This document shows, one piece after another, positions 53,641 to 61,626 of a stretch of DNA of 64,000 nt (within the stretch, counting starts at the first letter, position 1; every line of letters starts with the position of its first letter). Origin of the DNA: Gemmatimonadaceae bacterium (GTDB lineage Bacteria > Gemmatimonadota > Gemmatimonadetes > Gemmatimonadales > Gemmatimonadaceae). Position numbers and translations under genes: made by a program. The stretch is taken from assembly GCA_035606695.1 (NCBI GenBank), contig DATNEW010000003.1, positions 57,256-121,255 of the forward strand. Reading direction: 5' to 3'. Under the pieces are notes generated by a model, which saw nothing but the letters and a program-made list of their open reading frames with translations, was not told the origin of the DNA and ran no database searches.

Positions 53641-56036
53641 AAAGCCTTCGACGCGCACCGCTATTCTCCGCCCTTGCGATCGCGACCATCGCGCTCGGCA
53701 TCGCCGCCAACACGGCCATCTTCTCCATGGTCGAGGGCGTGTTGCTCCGCCGTCTGCCGTACGCCTCCGGAGAACGAATCATTCATGTCCGGCAGGCGTC
53801 GTCGCTCCTGCCCGACACGCGCTTTTCCATTCCGGAAATTCAGGACCTGCGCGCACAGTCGACGGCGTTCGACGCCATCGTCGAGTACCACTCGATGTCC
53901 TTTCAGTTGTATGGGCTCGGCGACCCGCAGCGTCTTCAAACGGGTGTCGTATCGGACAACTTCTTTCAAGTGTTCGGCGTACAGCCCGTGCTGGGCCGGC
54001 TGTTCCGCAAAGGGGAGGAAGAGGTCGGCGCGCCGCCGGTAGTCCTCCTTTCATACACGTACTGGCATAACGTGCTCGGCAGCGATCCAAAGGTCATCGG
54101 CGCCAAGTTCACGATGAACGATCGCGTACACACCGTGGTCGGCGTGCTGCCTCCGCTGCCCGTGTATCCTGACAACAATGACATCTGGCTTCCCGCCGGC
54201 GCGTGTCCGTTCCGTTCGGCGCCCCCGGCGATGGCTTCACGCACCGCCCGCCTCCCTACCGTCTTCGCCCGCCTGCGGCCGCGCGTGTCGATGGCGCGGG
54301 GAACAGTCGAGCTGCAGACGATCGAACAGAAGCTGCACGGCTTGTACTCGGAGGCGTACCCGCCCGGCAATGGTTTGCACGTGACGACCGAAACGGTGCA
54401 CGACGAGCTCACGAAGGATTCGAAACCGCTGTTGCTGATTCTCTTCGCGACCGCGGTGTTTCTCATGATCGTCGCCGCCGCGAACTTTGCCGGGCTGACG
54501 ATCGCGCGACAGCTTCGCCGGGGTCGCGAGCTGGCCGTGCGCGAAGCGCTCGGCGCGAGTCGCTTGCGCATGTTCTCGCAGTTGGCGTCTGAGAGTCTTC
54601 TGCTCGCGCTGCTGGGCGGCGTCCTCGGCACGCTGCTGGCCTGGAGCGGACTTGGCCTGCTGCGCACGTTCGCCACGCGCCTCACCCCGCGCGCGGGCGA
54701 CATCGGCATCGATGCGGTGGTGCTGGGATTCGATCTGCTCACGGTCACGCTGGTCGGTCTGCTTGCCGCCGCCGTCCCGTTCATCCGCGGCCGCGGCGGC
54801 GCGTTGCTCATCGATCGTCTGCGCCAGGGAAATTCGGGCGCCATGGCCACCCGCGGCGAGGGACACCTTCGCAGCGCGTTCGTCCTCGCGCAAATCGCGA
54901 TTGCCTTCGTGCTGCTGGTTGGCGCGGCGCTCGTCGGCCGAAGCTTGCTGCATCTGGAGCGCGTCGACGCCGGGTTCAACGGGCACGACGTCCTGACCGC
55001 CCGCATCACATTAAATTTCTCTAAATATTCGAACGCGCAGCGAGTGCTGGCGTTCAACGACCAACTCATGTCGCGGCTGGCGTCCACGCCCGGCCTGGAC
55101 GCCTCCGCGATCGCCAGCACGCTGCCGTTGAACAACGCCGTCACCCGAACGCGCGCGTTCACGATCGGGGGCGTCGATGCGACGACCGGCGCGCAGAGTC
55201 CGCGCGGAGATTTCACGAGCGTCAGCCCGCGCTACTTCCAGACGCTCGGGATTCCCGTCGTGCGCGGCCGCGCGTTCTCCGAGAGCGATCGCGATACGGC
55301 CGACGTTCCCGTCATCCTCAGTCAGCGGTTGGCCGCGTCGTTCTGGGGCACGCGCGATCCGATCGGCACCCGGATCTCGACCGACAGCGGCAAGACGTGG
55401 AGTCGGGTCATCGGCATCGTCGGCGACGTGCACCAGAACGGGCTCGATCATGACGTGGGTCAACAGGTGTACATGCCGTCGACGGTCATACCCACCGGAG
55501 ACATGCGCGTGTTCGTGCGCTTCAAGGGGCCGAGCGCGCCGATCGCCCTGGCGTTGCGTGGCATCATTCGCGACATGGATCCACAGCAGGCCGTGGTCGC
55601 CGTGCAGACGCTCGATCAAGTCCGGGGCACACAGCTGACCGAGCCGAGATTGACGTCGGTGCTGCTCGCGAGCTTTGCGGTGGTCGCATTGGTCCTGGCC
55701 GCGACGGGATTGGCGGGGATCGTCGGCTATTCCGTTTCGCAACGCATCCCGGAGATCGCCATCCGCATGGCACTCGGCGCCGATGCATGGCGGATCATCG
55801 GCATGGTCGGGCGCGACGGCTTGAGCATCGTCGTGATCGGACTGGTGTTTGGCGGAGTCATCGCGCTGTCGCTGTCGCGATTCATTCGCTCGGTGTTGTT
55901 CCAGATTCAGCCGACCGATCTCGCGACCTACGCCGGCGTCGGCGCGCTGCTGCTGCTCACGGCGGCGCTGGCGTGTTTCACGCCGATTCGCCGCGCCGTC
56001 GTCACCGACGCCGCGCGGATTCTTCGATCCAGCTGA
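53637..56036 (+). CDS. ADOP-type permease without prefix domain (permease 8)
   Basis: A 799-aa duplicated MacB/FtsX permease that begins almost at TM1 (MKSLRRAPLFSALAIATIAL), so the roughly 80-residue cytoplasmic prefix domain of its relatives is missing. The ATG overlaps the propeller stop, and upstream in-frame sequence is the propeller in another frame, so the short form looks genuine. The final FtsX loop is PEIAIRMALGA. No PadR gene precedes it; the following PadR belongs to permease 9. Confidence 0.85.
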   Translation: MKSLRRAPLFSALAIATIALGIAANTAIFSMVEGVLLRRLPYASGERIIHVRQASSLLPDTRFSIPEIQDLRAQSTAFDAIVEYHSMSFQLYGLGDPQRLQTGVVSDNFFQVFGVQPVLGRLFRKGEEEVGAPPVVLLSYTYWHNVLGSDPKVIGAKFTMNDRVHTVVGVLPPLPVYPDNNDIWLPAGACPFRSAPPAMASRTARLPTVFARLRPRVSMARGTVELQTIEQKLHGLYSEAYPPGNGLHVTTETVHDELTKDSKPLLLILFATAVFLMIVAAANFAGLTIARQLRRGRELAVREALGASRLRMFSQLASESLLLALLGGVLGTLLAWSGLGLLRTFATRLTPRAGDIGIDAVVLGFDLLTVTLVGLLAAAVPFIRGRGGALLIDRLRQGNSGAMATRGEGHLRSAFVLAQIAIAFVLLVGAALVGRSLLHLERVDAGFNGHDVLTARITLNFSKYSNAQRVLAFNDQLMSRLASTPGLDASAIASTLPLNNAVTRTRAFTIGGVDATTGAQSPRGDFTSVSPRYFQTLGIPVVRGRAFSESDRDTADVPVILSQRLAASFWGTRDPIGTRISTDSGKTWSRVIGIVGDVHQNGLDHDVGQQVYMPSTVIPTGDMRVFVRFKGPSAPIALALRGIIRDMDPQQAVVAVQTLDQVRGTQLTEPRLTSVLLASFAVVALVLAATGLAGIVGYSVSQRIPEIAIRMALGADAWRIIGMVGRDGLSIVVIGLVFGGVIALSLSRFIRSVLFQIQPTDLATYAGVGALLLLTAALACFTPIRRAVVTDAARILRSS

Positions 56037-56101
56037 TTTGCTCGTAGGGCCTCAGCGCGGCGACGGTCGCGCTGGAATCCATACAACTCGGCTCTTGCAC
56101 G

Positions 56102-56141
56102 CTCTCCTCCTCGTACCTACCCTTAGATACGAGGAGGAGAG
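56102..56141 (+). promoter_or_regulatory. 40-base palindrome burying the ribosome site of the PadR/permease 9 operon
   Basis: Eighteen-base arms with one mismatch and a 4-base centre. The first 14 bases of the left arm are CTCTCCTCCTCGTA. The right arm ends in the Shine-Dalgarno AGGAGGAGA, 8 bases before the PadR ATG at 56149. As DNA it is a likely PadR operator; as RNA it would hide the ribosome site. Confidence 0.75.
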
Positions 56142-56148
56142 AATTCGC

Positions 56149-56475
56149 ATGGCCATGCTCAGAGGCACGCTCGACCCGCTCGTGCTCAAAACGCTGTCCT
56201 GGACGCCGATGCACGCGTTCGAGATCGCGACCTGGCTCGACGAGCGCTCCGCCGGACGCGTTGAAGTCGACGATGCCGCGCTGCTCCAGGCGCTGCACCG
56301 GTTGGAGGAGCGCCGGCTCATCGCCGCCGAGTGGGCCGTGACGCAGAACGGCCGCCGTGCCCGATACTATCGGATCACGACGGCCGGACGGTCCTACCTT
56401 CGCACCGAATCCGCGCGCCTCGTCGACCAGCTCGACGCCGTCACCGCGATTCTCGCGGACAAACGCGCGAAATAG
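56149..56475 (+). CDS. PadR-family regulator (paired with permease 9)
   Basis: A 108-aa PadR protein, sister to the one at 20290: TPMHAFEIATWLDE and wing NGRRARYYRIT. The usual GSLYPAL recognition-helix stretch is changed to AALLQAL, losing the conserved tyrosine, so DNA contacts or ligand response may differ. The palindrome and Shine-Dalgarno upstream suggest tight autoregulation. The permease starts 10 bases after its stop. Confidence 0.85.
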   Translation: MAMLRGTLDPLVLKTLSWTPMHAFEIATWLDERSAGRVEVDDAALLQALHRLEERRLIAAEWAVTQNGRRARYYRITTAGRSYLRTESARLVDQLDAVTAILADKRAK

Positions 56476-56485
56476 GGGAAACACC

Positions 56486-59215
56486 GTGGCGTCATTCGAT
56501 CGCCGTCCGGGTATCCGTCGCCTCTTCCAGCTGCCGCTGTTGAACCGGCGCGCAACGAGCCGAGACGCCGATGAAGAATTGCACGCGCTCATTGCGAGCC
56601 GCGTCGAGTACCTCGTCGCGCGCGGGACGCCGCCCGAGCGCGCGTATGCCGAAGCCCTTCGCCGTGTCGGCGCGTCGCTCGACGACGCCCGACGCCAACT
56701 GCAGTCGTCCGCCAACCATCGGGAGCGCCGCATGCAGCTCAGTGAATTCCTCGACAGCGTGATGCATGATGTCCGCTACGCGGCCCGCGGGCTCATTCGG
56801 CGTCCGGGGCTCACGGCCGTGGCCGTGCTCACGCTCGCCATCGGTGTCGGCGCGACGACGGCGATCTTCAGCGCCGTCAACGCGCTCTTGCTGCGTCCAC
56901 TGCCGTATGCGCGACCGAACGAGTTGATGCGCCTGCCGTTGTTCATTCCCGCCGACGGCGCGTTGGCGAAAAGTGAATCGGGTTGGTCGTATCCAATGTT
57001 CTCGATGCTGCGCGACGAGCAGAAGAGCTTCACGGACATCGCGCCGTACACGTTCGGGCAGTTCAATCTGACGAGCGGGGACGTCGAACGCGTCGCGGGC
57101 GAATATGTGGGCGCATCGTATCTGCACGTGCTGGGTCTCTTTCCCGTGCGCGGCCGCGACTTCGATCGCGCGCTCGACGCTCACACTACCGGCGCGCCGC
57201 ACGAAGTAATTCTTTCGTACGGGCTCTGGCAGCGCCGATTCAACGGCGACCCGTCGATCGTCGGCCGCACGATCGACATCAACCGCGAGCCGTGGACGAT
57301 CATCGGCGTTGGCCCGAAAGACTTTCGCGGCCTTTCGGGGCAGGCGGACCTGCTGCTGCCCGCCGCCACGATGTCTCCCGCTCGACTGAGCGCGAACTAC
57401 TTCAACTTCGTCCTCATCGCGCGTCGCGCGCCAACCGTGACCGTGGCGCAGGCCGTCGCCGCCACGACGGCCATCGGCGCGCGCGTCGGCGCCGCGTATC
57501 CCAATCCGATGAGCAAGTTGAACTGGGAGGTCGGCGCGACGCCGCTCGACGAGGCGCGCATCGATCCCGCGATCAAGCGTTCCCTGCTCGTCCTCTTCGG
57601 TGCGGTGTGTCTCGTGCTCGGCATGGCGTGTGTCAACGTCGCGAACTTGCTGCTCGGCCGTGCCACGGCGCGGCGGAGTGAGATTGCGGTGCGCATGGCA
57701 ATGGGCGCAGGTCGCGCGCGCCTCGTTCGGCTGCTGCTGACCGAAAGCGTGCTGCTCGCGTTCGCAGGCGCCATCGCAAGTGTGGCGGTTGCGTGGCTCG
57801 GCGTGCGCGCGCTCAGCACGATCGATCCGGCCGCGGTCGGGCGCGCATCGAACGTGGCTGCCGCGGCATTCGGCGCGGTGCAGTTCTCGTCGATCGCGTT
57901 GGATCTGCGCGCGTTGTCGTTCACGTTGGTTGCGTCACTCGTCGTCGGCGTGCTGTTCGGACTCGCGCCCGCGCTCGATGCGGCCCGGGCATCGCTCACC
58001 GGCGCGCTCAACAGCGATCGTCGATCGAGCAGCGGCGGCGCGGGACGCCGCGCGCTCGTGGTCGCCGAGGTCGCGTTGGCGATCGTGTTGTTGGCGGGGT
58101 CCGGCCTCATGGTGCGAAGCCTGGCGAAGCTGCTCTCGACGGACGTCGGATTCAACGCGGCCAACGTGCTCACGTTTCAATTGACGGCGCCACCAGGTTC
58201 CGTCCCGCGCGACTCGATGCCCGGCTTCTATTCGCAGATCCTCGACCGCGTCCGCGCAGTCCCCGGTGTCTCAGACGTGGCGCTCGGCAGCTGCGCGCCG
58301 TTGACCGGCCGCCCGTGCTCCGGCGGGTTCTTTCATCGCGCGGGTACGCCTCTCTCCGGTCCGGCGGACATGAACACGCTGATCGGCACGACCGTCGTCT
58401 CGCCCAACTGGTTCTCGCTCATGCGCGTGCCGCTCGAACGCGGCCGCACGTTCACGACCGCGGACGGGGAAAACGCACCGCAGGTGATGTTGTTGAACGA
58501 GAGCGCCGTAAAGAAGTTCTTCGGCAGCGAAGACCCGATGGGCAAGCACGTCTCGCTCGGCGGATTTGCCGGTATCACGGATGCCGAAGTGATCGGCATC
58601 GTCGGCGGCGTGCGGCAACGTGCCGATTCCGCGCCGGAACCGACGGCCTACGTTTCGATCGCGCAGTCGCCGTCGCCCGGCATTACGTTTTTCGTTCGAT
58701 CGTCGAGGGACGACGCGTCGCTCGGCACTGAGGTTCGACGCGCCGTGCACGACGTTGCGCCGCAGCTGCCGCTGTACGGTATGCAGACGATGACGCAGAT
58801 CACCGCCGCCGCCACGGAAGACGCTCGTTTTCGCACGTTGCTTCTCAGCGTGTTCGGCCTCATGGCGCTCTCGCTCGCCGCCATCGGCATTTACGGCGTG
58901 TTGTCGTTCGCCGTCGCGTCGCGAACGCGCGAGATCGGCATCCGCATCGCGCTAGGCGCCGAGCGCGCGCGGGTTCAGCGTCTCGTAATCGGTGAAGGCA
59001 TCGGACTGGTCGCGGTTGGCGCGATCGTCGGCGTCGCCGGCGCGCTGGCTGCGACGCGCCTCTTGCGTACGTTTTTGTTCGAGCTCACGCCGAACGATCC
59101 GCTGACCTACCTGATGGTCGTCGTCGTGCTCGGCCTCGTCGCGGTCGTGTCGAGCTGGGTTCCCGCGCTTCGAGCGTCGCGCGTTGATCCCGTGGTCGCG
59201 TTGCGCGCCGAATAA
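56486..59215 (+). CDS. ADOP-type permease (permease 9)
   Basis: A 909-aa duplicated MacB/FtsX permease from a GTG start, chosen because TAGGGGAA lies 5 bases before it and the prefix domain then starts normally (RDADEELHALIASRVEYLVARG). TM1 is near 115-137 (VLTLAIGVGATTAIFSAVNA). The second FtsX half has REIGIRIALGA and the end is RVDPVVALRAE. It is convergent with the response regulator. Confidence 0.9.
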   Translation: MASFDRRPGIRRLFQLPLLNRRATSRDADEELHALIASRVEYLVARGTPPERAYAEALRRVGASLDDARRQLQSSANHRERRMQLSEFLDSVMHDVRYAARGLIRRPGLTAVAVLTLAIGVGATTAIFSAVNALLLRPLPYARPNELMRLPLFIPADGALAKSESGWSYPMFSMLRDEQKSFTDIAPYTFGQFNLTSGDVERVAGEYVGASYLHVLGLFPVRGRDFDRALDAHTTGAPHEVILSYGLWQRRFNGDPSIVGRTIDINREPWTIIGVGPKDFRGLSGQADLLLPAATMSPARLSANYFNFVLIARRAPTVTVAQAVAATTAIGARVGAAYPNPMSKLNWEVGATPLDEARIDPAIKRSLLVLFGAVCLVLGMACVNVANLLLGRATARRSEIAVRMAMGAGRARLVRLLLTESVLLAFAGAIASVAVAWLGVRALSTIDPAAVGRASNVAAAAFGAVQFSSIALDLRALSFTLVASLVVGVLFGLAPALDAARASLTGALNSDRRSSSGGAGRRALVVAEVALAIVLLAGSGLMVRSLAKLLSTDVGFNAANVLTFQLTAPPGSVPRDSMPGFYSQILDRVRAVPGVSDVALGSCAPLTGRPCSGGFFHRAGTPLSGPADMNTLIGTTVVSPNWFSLMRVPLERGRTFTTADGENAPQVMLLNESAVKKFFGSEDPMGKHVSLGGFAGITDAEVIGIVGGVRQRADSAPEPTAYVSIAQSPSPGITFFVRSSRDDASLGTEVRRAVHDVAPQLPLYGMQTMTQITAAATEDARFRTLLLSVFGLMALSLAAIGIYGVLSFAVASRTREIGIRIALGAERARVQRLVIGEGIGLVAVGAIVGVAGALAATRLLRTFLFELTPNDPLTYLMVVVVLGLVAVVSSWVPALRASRVDPVVALRAE

Positions 59216-59240
59216 CGCCACGCGAACAATCACACCGGCG

Positions 59241-59615
59241 TCATGCGTCGGACGCTTGCATCAACGGCAGCACGAGCGCCAGCAACGCGTCGATCTCGAA
59301 CGGCTTCCGCAAACGCCCGTACGGCGTGCAACAGTCGTCGAGCGTCCCCAACAAATCATCGTGGCCGGTGATGAGCACCGTCGGCGGCAGCGGCGGTTGC
59401 TCTCGCTCGAGAAAGTGCATGAGCTCGTGGCCGCTCATGTGAGGCAACTGCATGTCGAGCACCATGCACACCGGAACGGTCGGCGTCGCGCGACCGACAA
59501 AGTCTTCCGCGGAGGCGAAGCTTTCCACGCGAATTCCCTCGAGGCGAAACGCGCGCGCAAGCGACGACCGCAGCGACTCGTGGTCGTCGATGATGGCCAC
59601 CCAGGAATTCGTCAT
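59241..59615 (-). CDS. Single-domain response regulator (receiver only)
   Basis: A 124-aa receiver domain. The acidic pair is D10-D11, the phospho-acceptor is D54 (VLDMQLP), T83 is the switch residue in LITGH, and K104 is in RKPF. The pattern is closest to FixJ/NarL-type receivers, but no output domain follows, so it must act through protein contacts or pass phosphate on. It overlaps the kinase stop (ATGA) and is probably its direct partner. Confidence 0.9.
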   Translation of the reverse strand: MTNSWVAIIDDHESLRSSLARAFRLEGIRVESFASAEDFVGRATPTVPVCMVLDMQLPHMSGHELMHFLEREQPPLPPTVLITGHDDLLGTLDDCCTPYGRLRKPFEIDALLALVLPLMQASDA

Positions 59616-61609
59616 TCGCGAAACGCCAGTCGAACGAGGTCGCTCGATACGGACGATACCGACGATACCGACGATGCCGAGCGCGTTACCGCGGGCCGGC
59701 GTGCTTCGGCGACCGATCGCATTCGATCGTTCCGAGGCATCACGACGCGGAACGTTGCTCCGCCGCCCTCAGCGTTGTCGGCGTGCACTCGTCCCTGATG
59801 CCGCTCGACGATCGATCGCACGATCGCGAGCCCCAGGCCAAGGCCGTCCGGCTTCGTCGTAAAGAACGAATCAAAGAGGTGCTGCCTGACATCGAGCGGA
59901 ATTCCGGGGCCGCTGTCGTGAACGGCGATCTCGATGTCGTCGTCGCGGGCACGCGTAGCGATCGTGACGCGAGGATCGGCCGACGACTCCGCGGCGTGGA
60001 GGGCATTCAGCGCGAGGTTCAGCACCACCTGTTGCAACTGAACGCTATCGCTGGCGAACAGAGGCAGCCGTGGATCGAGCGACAACACGAGCTCGACGCC
60101 GCGATCCTGCGCCTCGTGTCGGAGCAGGCGCGCCGCCATGCGACACACGTCGTTGACATCGATGGGCCGCGACGACAGATCTTCCCCGCGCACCAGAGCC
60201 CGGACGCGTTTGATGATCGCGGACGCGCGCTGATCGTCCGCGATGATATCCGTGAAGATCTCGCGGCACAGCTCGCGTTCGTCGGCGACCGCGCCGGCGC
60301 CGCGGTTCATCAACTTTGCGCCGGTCTCGGCGTTCGTGCGAATGGCGGCGAGTGGTTGCCGAAGCTCGTGTGAAATCGTCGCCCCGAGCTCGCCGATGGC
60401 AGCCAGCCGCTCCATCTTCGCGATGCGCCGCCTCGTTTCATCCGCGTACCGCCGGCGTTCGTCCGCCTGCGATTGCGCATGCTTGCGCCGCCGCCGCTCC
60501 ACCAGCAATGCGCCGATGAGCAGCAGTTCCGTAGCCATGATGCCAAGCGCGAACAGCACCGGCGTTCGGTAGCGTTGCCACAGCGTCGGCTCTCGAAACA
60601 GCAATTCCGTTCCTGGAAGCAGCCGATCCCCGGCGAGTGCCCAGCGCCGAAGTTGTCGCGTGTCCACGACGTAGCTGTTGCCGATCGCTTCGACGGGCGG
60701 CATCGGCGCGCCGGGCCGGCGGTGAAGGACGCGAGCAACGAGCCGCGCCGTGAGAGCGCCTTCGTCATCGAACCGCGTGACCGCGCCCCCAACGACGCCC
60801 TCACCAACGTAGCTCTTCAACTGCGTGTACATCGGCGCGGGAGTCGCGCGCGCGATGCTGCCGATGATATCCAGCGGTTCGAACGCGTCGCCACGCCCGT
60901 CCTGGCGATAGTTGGCGAAGATGACGATCGAGCGCCGCGGTATCTCGTGCACTCGACGAAGCAGCGTATCGAGCGCGAGCCCTTGCAGCACGACGATCGG
61001 CAACGGATCGCGTTGAGCCGCCGCGGCACCGATCGCGGCCGACACGGCTATCGAGTCGGCCGAGCCGGCGCCGCCAATCACGACGACGCGCGCCGCGTCC
61101 GGCTGAAGAGTGCGCGCGAACGACAAGGTGGATTCAAACCGCGACGCGGCGGCAAGACGGCCGGTCACACCAGCGGGCAACAACTCCGGATCCGTTTGCG
61201 GCGCGGCGCACAGTGCGAACACGATCGGGGCATTCGGCACGACGTCCCGCAAATGATCGATCGCGAATCGCAACGCACGGCTGCCGACCGGCACGATGAC
61301 GTCGATCCCGAACCGTCCGTACTTGTCGTCGAAGTAGTTCTTCAGCGGCGACGAGTGCTCGCGTCCGGTGAAACGATCGAAGTCCAGCGCTTCCTGGTAA
61401 AACTGGACGGGCGACCCCAGCTCGACCCGAAGCGCACGGCGCAGTTGCTGGCCAAACTCGACCATCGGTCGCGTTTCGGCCTGCTGCTGATACAATATCA
61501 AAACGTGCGTTTGACGCACCGCGTGCTGCGCGTCTGCCGCCGGCGCGAGAGCGCCAAGCGAGACCACGAGAGTTAGGACGAACCTGCGCTTCGACGGCGT
61601 GGAAGGCAC
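59612..61609 (-). CDS. Sensor histidine kinase with ABC-type solute-binding-like sensor
   Basis: A 665-aa protein from a GTG start. Residues 1-27 are a signal or first span. The periplasmic part (about 33-340) resembles ABC substrate-binding proteins (THVLILYQQQAETRPM, DVIVPVGSRAL). A span lies at 348-370. The kinase core has H414 in GATISHELRQPL, N-box NLALNALHAA near 531, DSGPGIP near 565 and a glycine-rich GLGLGLAIV near 590. It probably senses a small ligand and phosphorylates the receiver encoded next. It starts 17 bases after the TonB receptor stop. The tail has an SSV repeat. Confidence 0.85.
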   Translation of the reverse strand: MPSTPSKRRFVLTLVVSLGALAPAADAQHAVRQTHVLILYQQQAETRPMVEFGQQLRRALRVELGSPVQFYQEALDFDRFTGREHSSPLKNYFDDKYGRFGIDVIVPVGSRALRFAIDHLRDVVPNAPIVFALCAAPQTDPELLPAGVTGRLAAASRFESTLSFARTLQPDAARVVVIGGAGSADSIAVSAAIGAAAAQRDPLPIVVLQGLALDTLLRRVHEIPRRSIVIFANYRQDGRGDAFEPLDIIGSIARATPAPMYTQLKSYVGEGVVGGAVTRFDDEGALTARLVARVLHRRPGAPMPPVEAIGNSYVVDTRQLRRWALAGDRLLPGTELLFREPTLWQRYRTPVLFALGIMATELLLIGALLVERRRRKHAQSQADERRRYADETRRRIAKMERLAAIGELGATISHELRQPLAAIRTNAETGAKLMNRGAGAVADERELCREIFTDIIADDQRASAIIKRVRALVRGEDLSSRPIDVNDVCRMAARLLRHEAQDRGVELVLSLDPRLPLFASDSVQLQQVVLNLALNALHAAESSADPRVTIATRARDDDIEIAVHDSGPGIPLDVRQHLFDSFFTTKPDGLGLGLAIVRSIVERHQGRVHADNAEGGGATFRVVMPRNDRMRSVAEARRPAVTRSASSVSSVSSVSSDLVRLAFRE
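59645..59678 (-). repeat. 9-base tandem repeat in the kinase tail
   Basis: GACGATACC recurs in about three and a half units. On the coding strand this encodes SSVSSVSSVSSD near the kinase C-terminus. Unit length keeps the reading frame, so copy number could vary without frameshift. Confidence 0.75.
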
Positions 61610-61626
61610 GACGACGGTCTCTTGTT

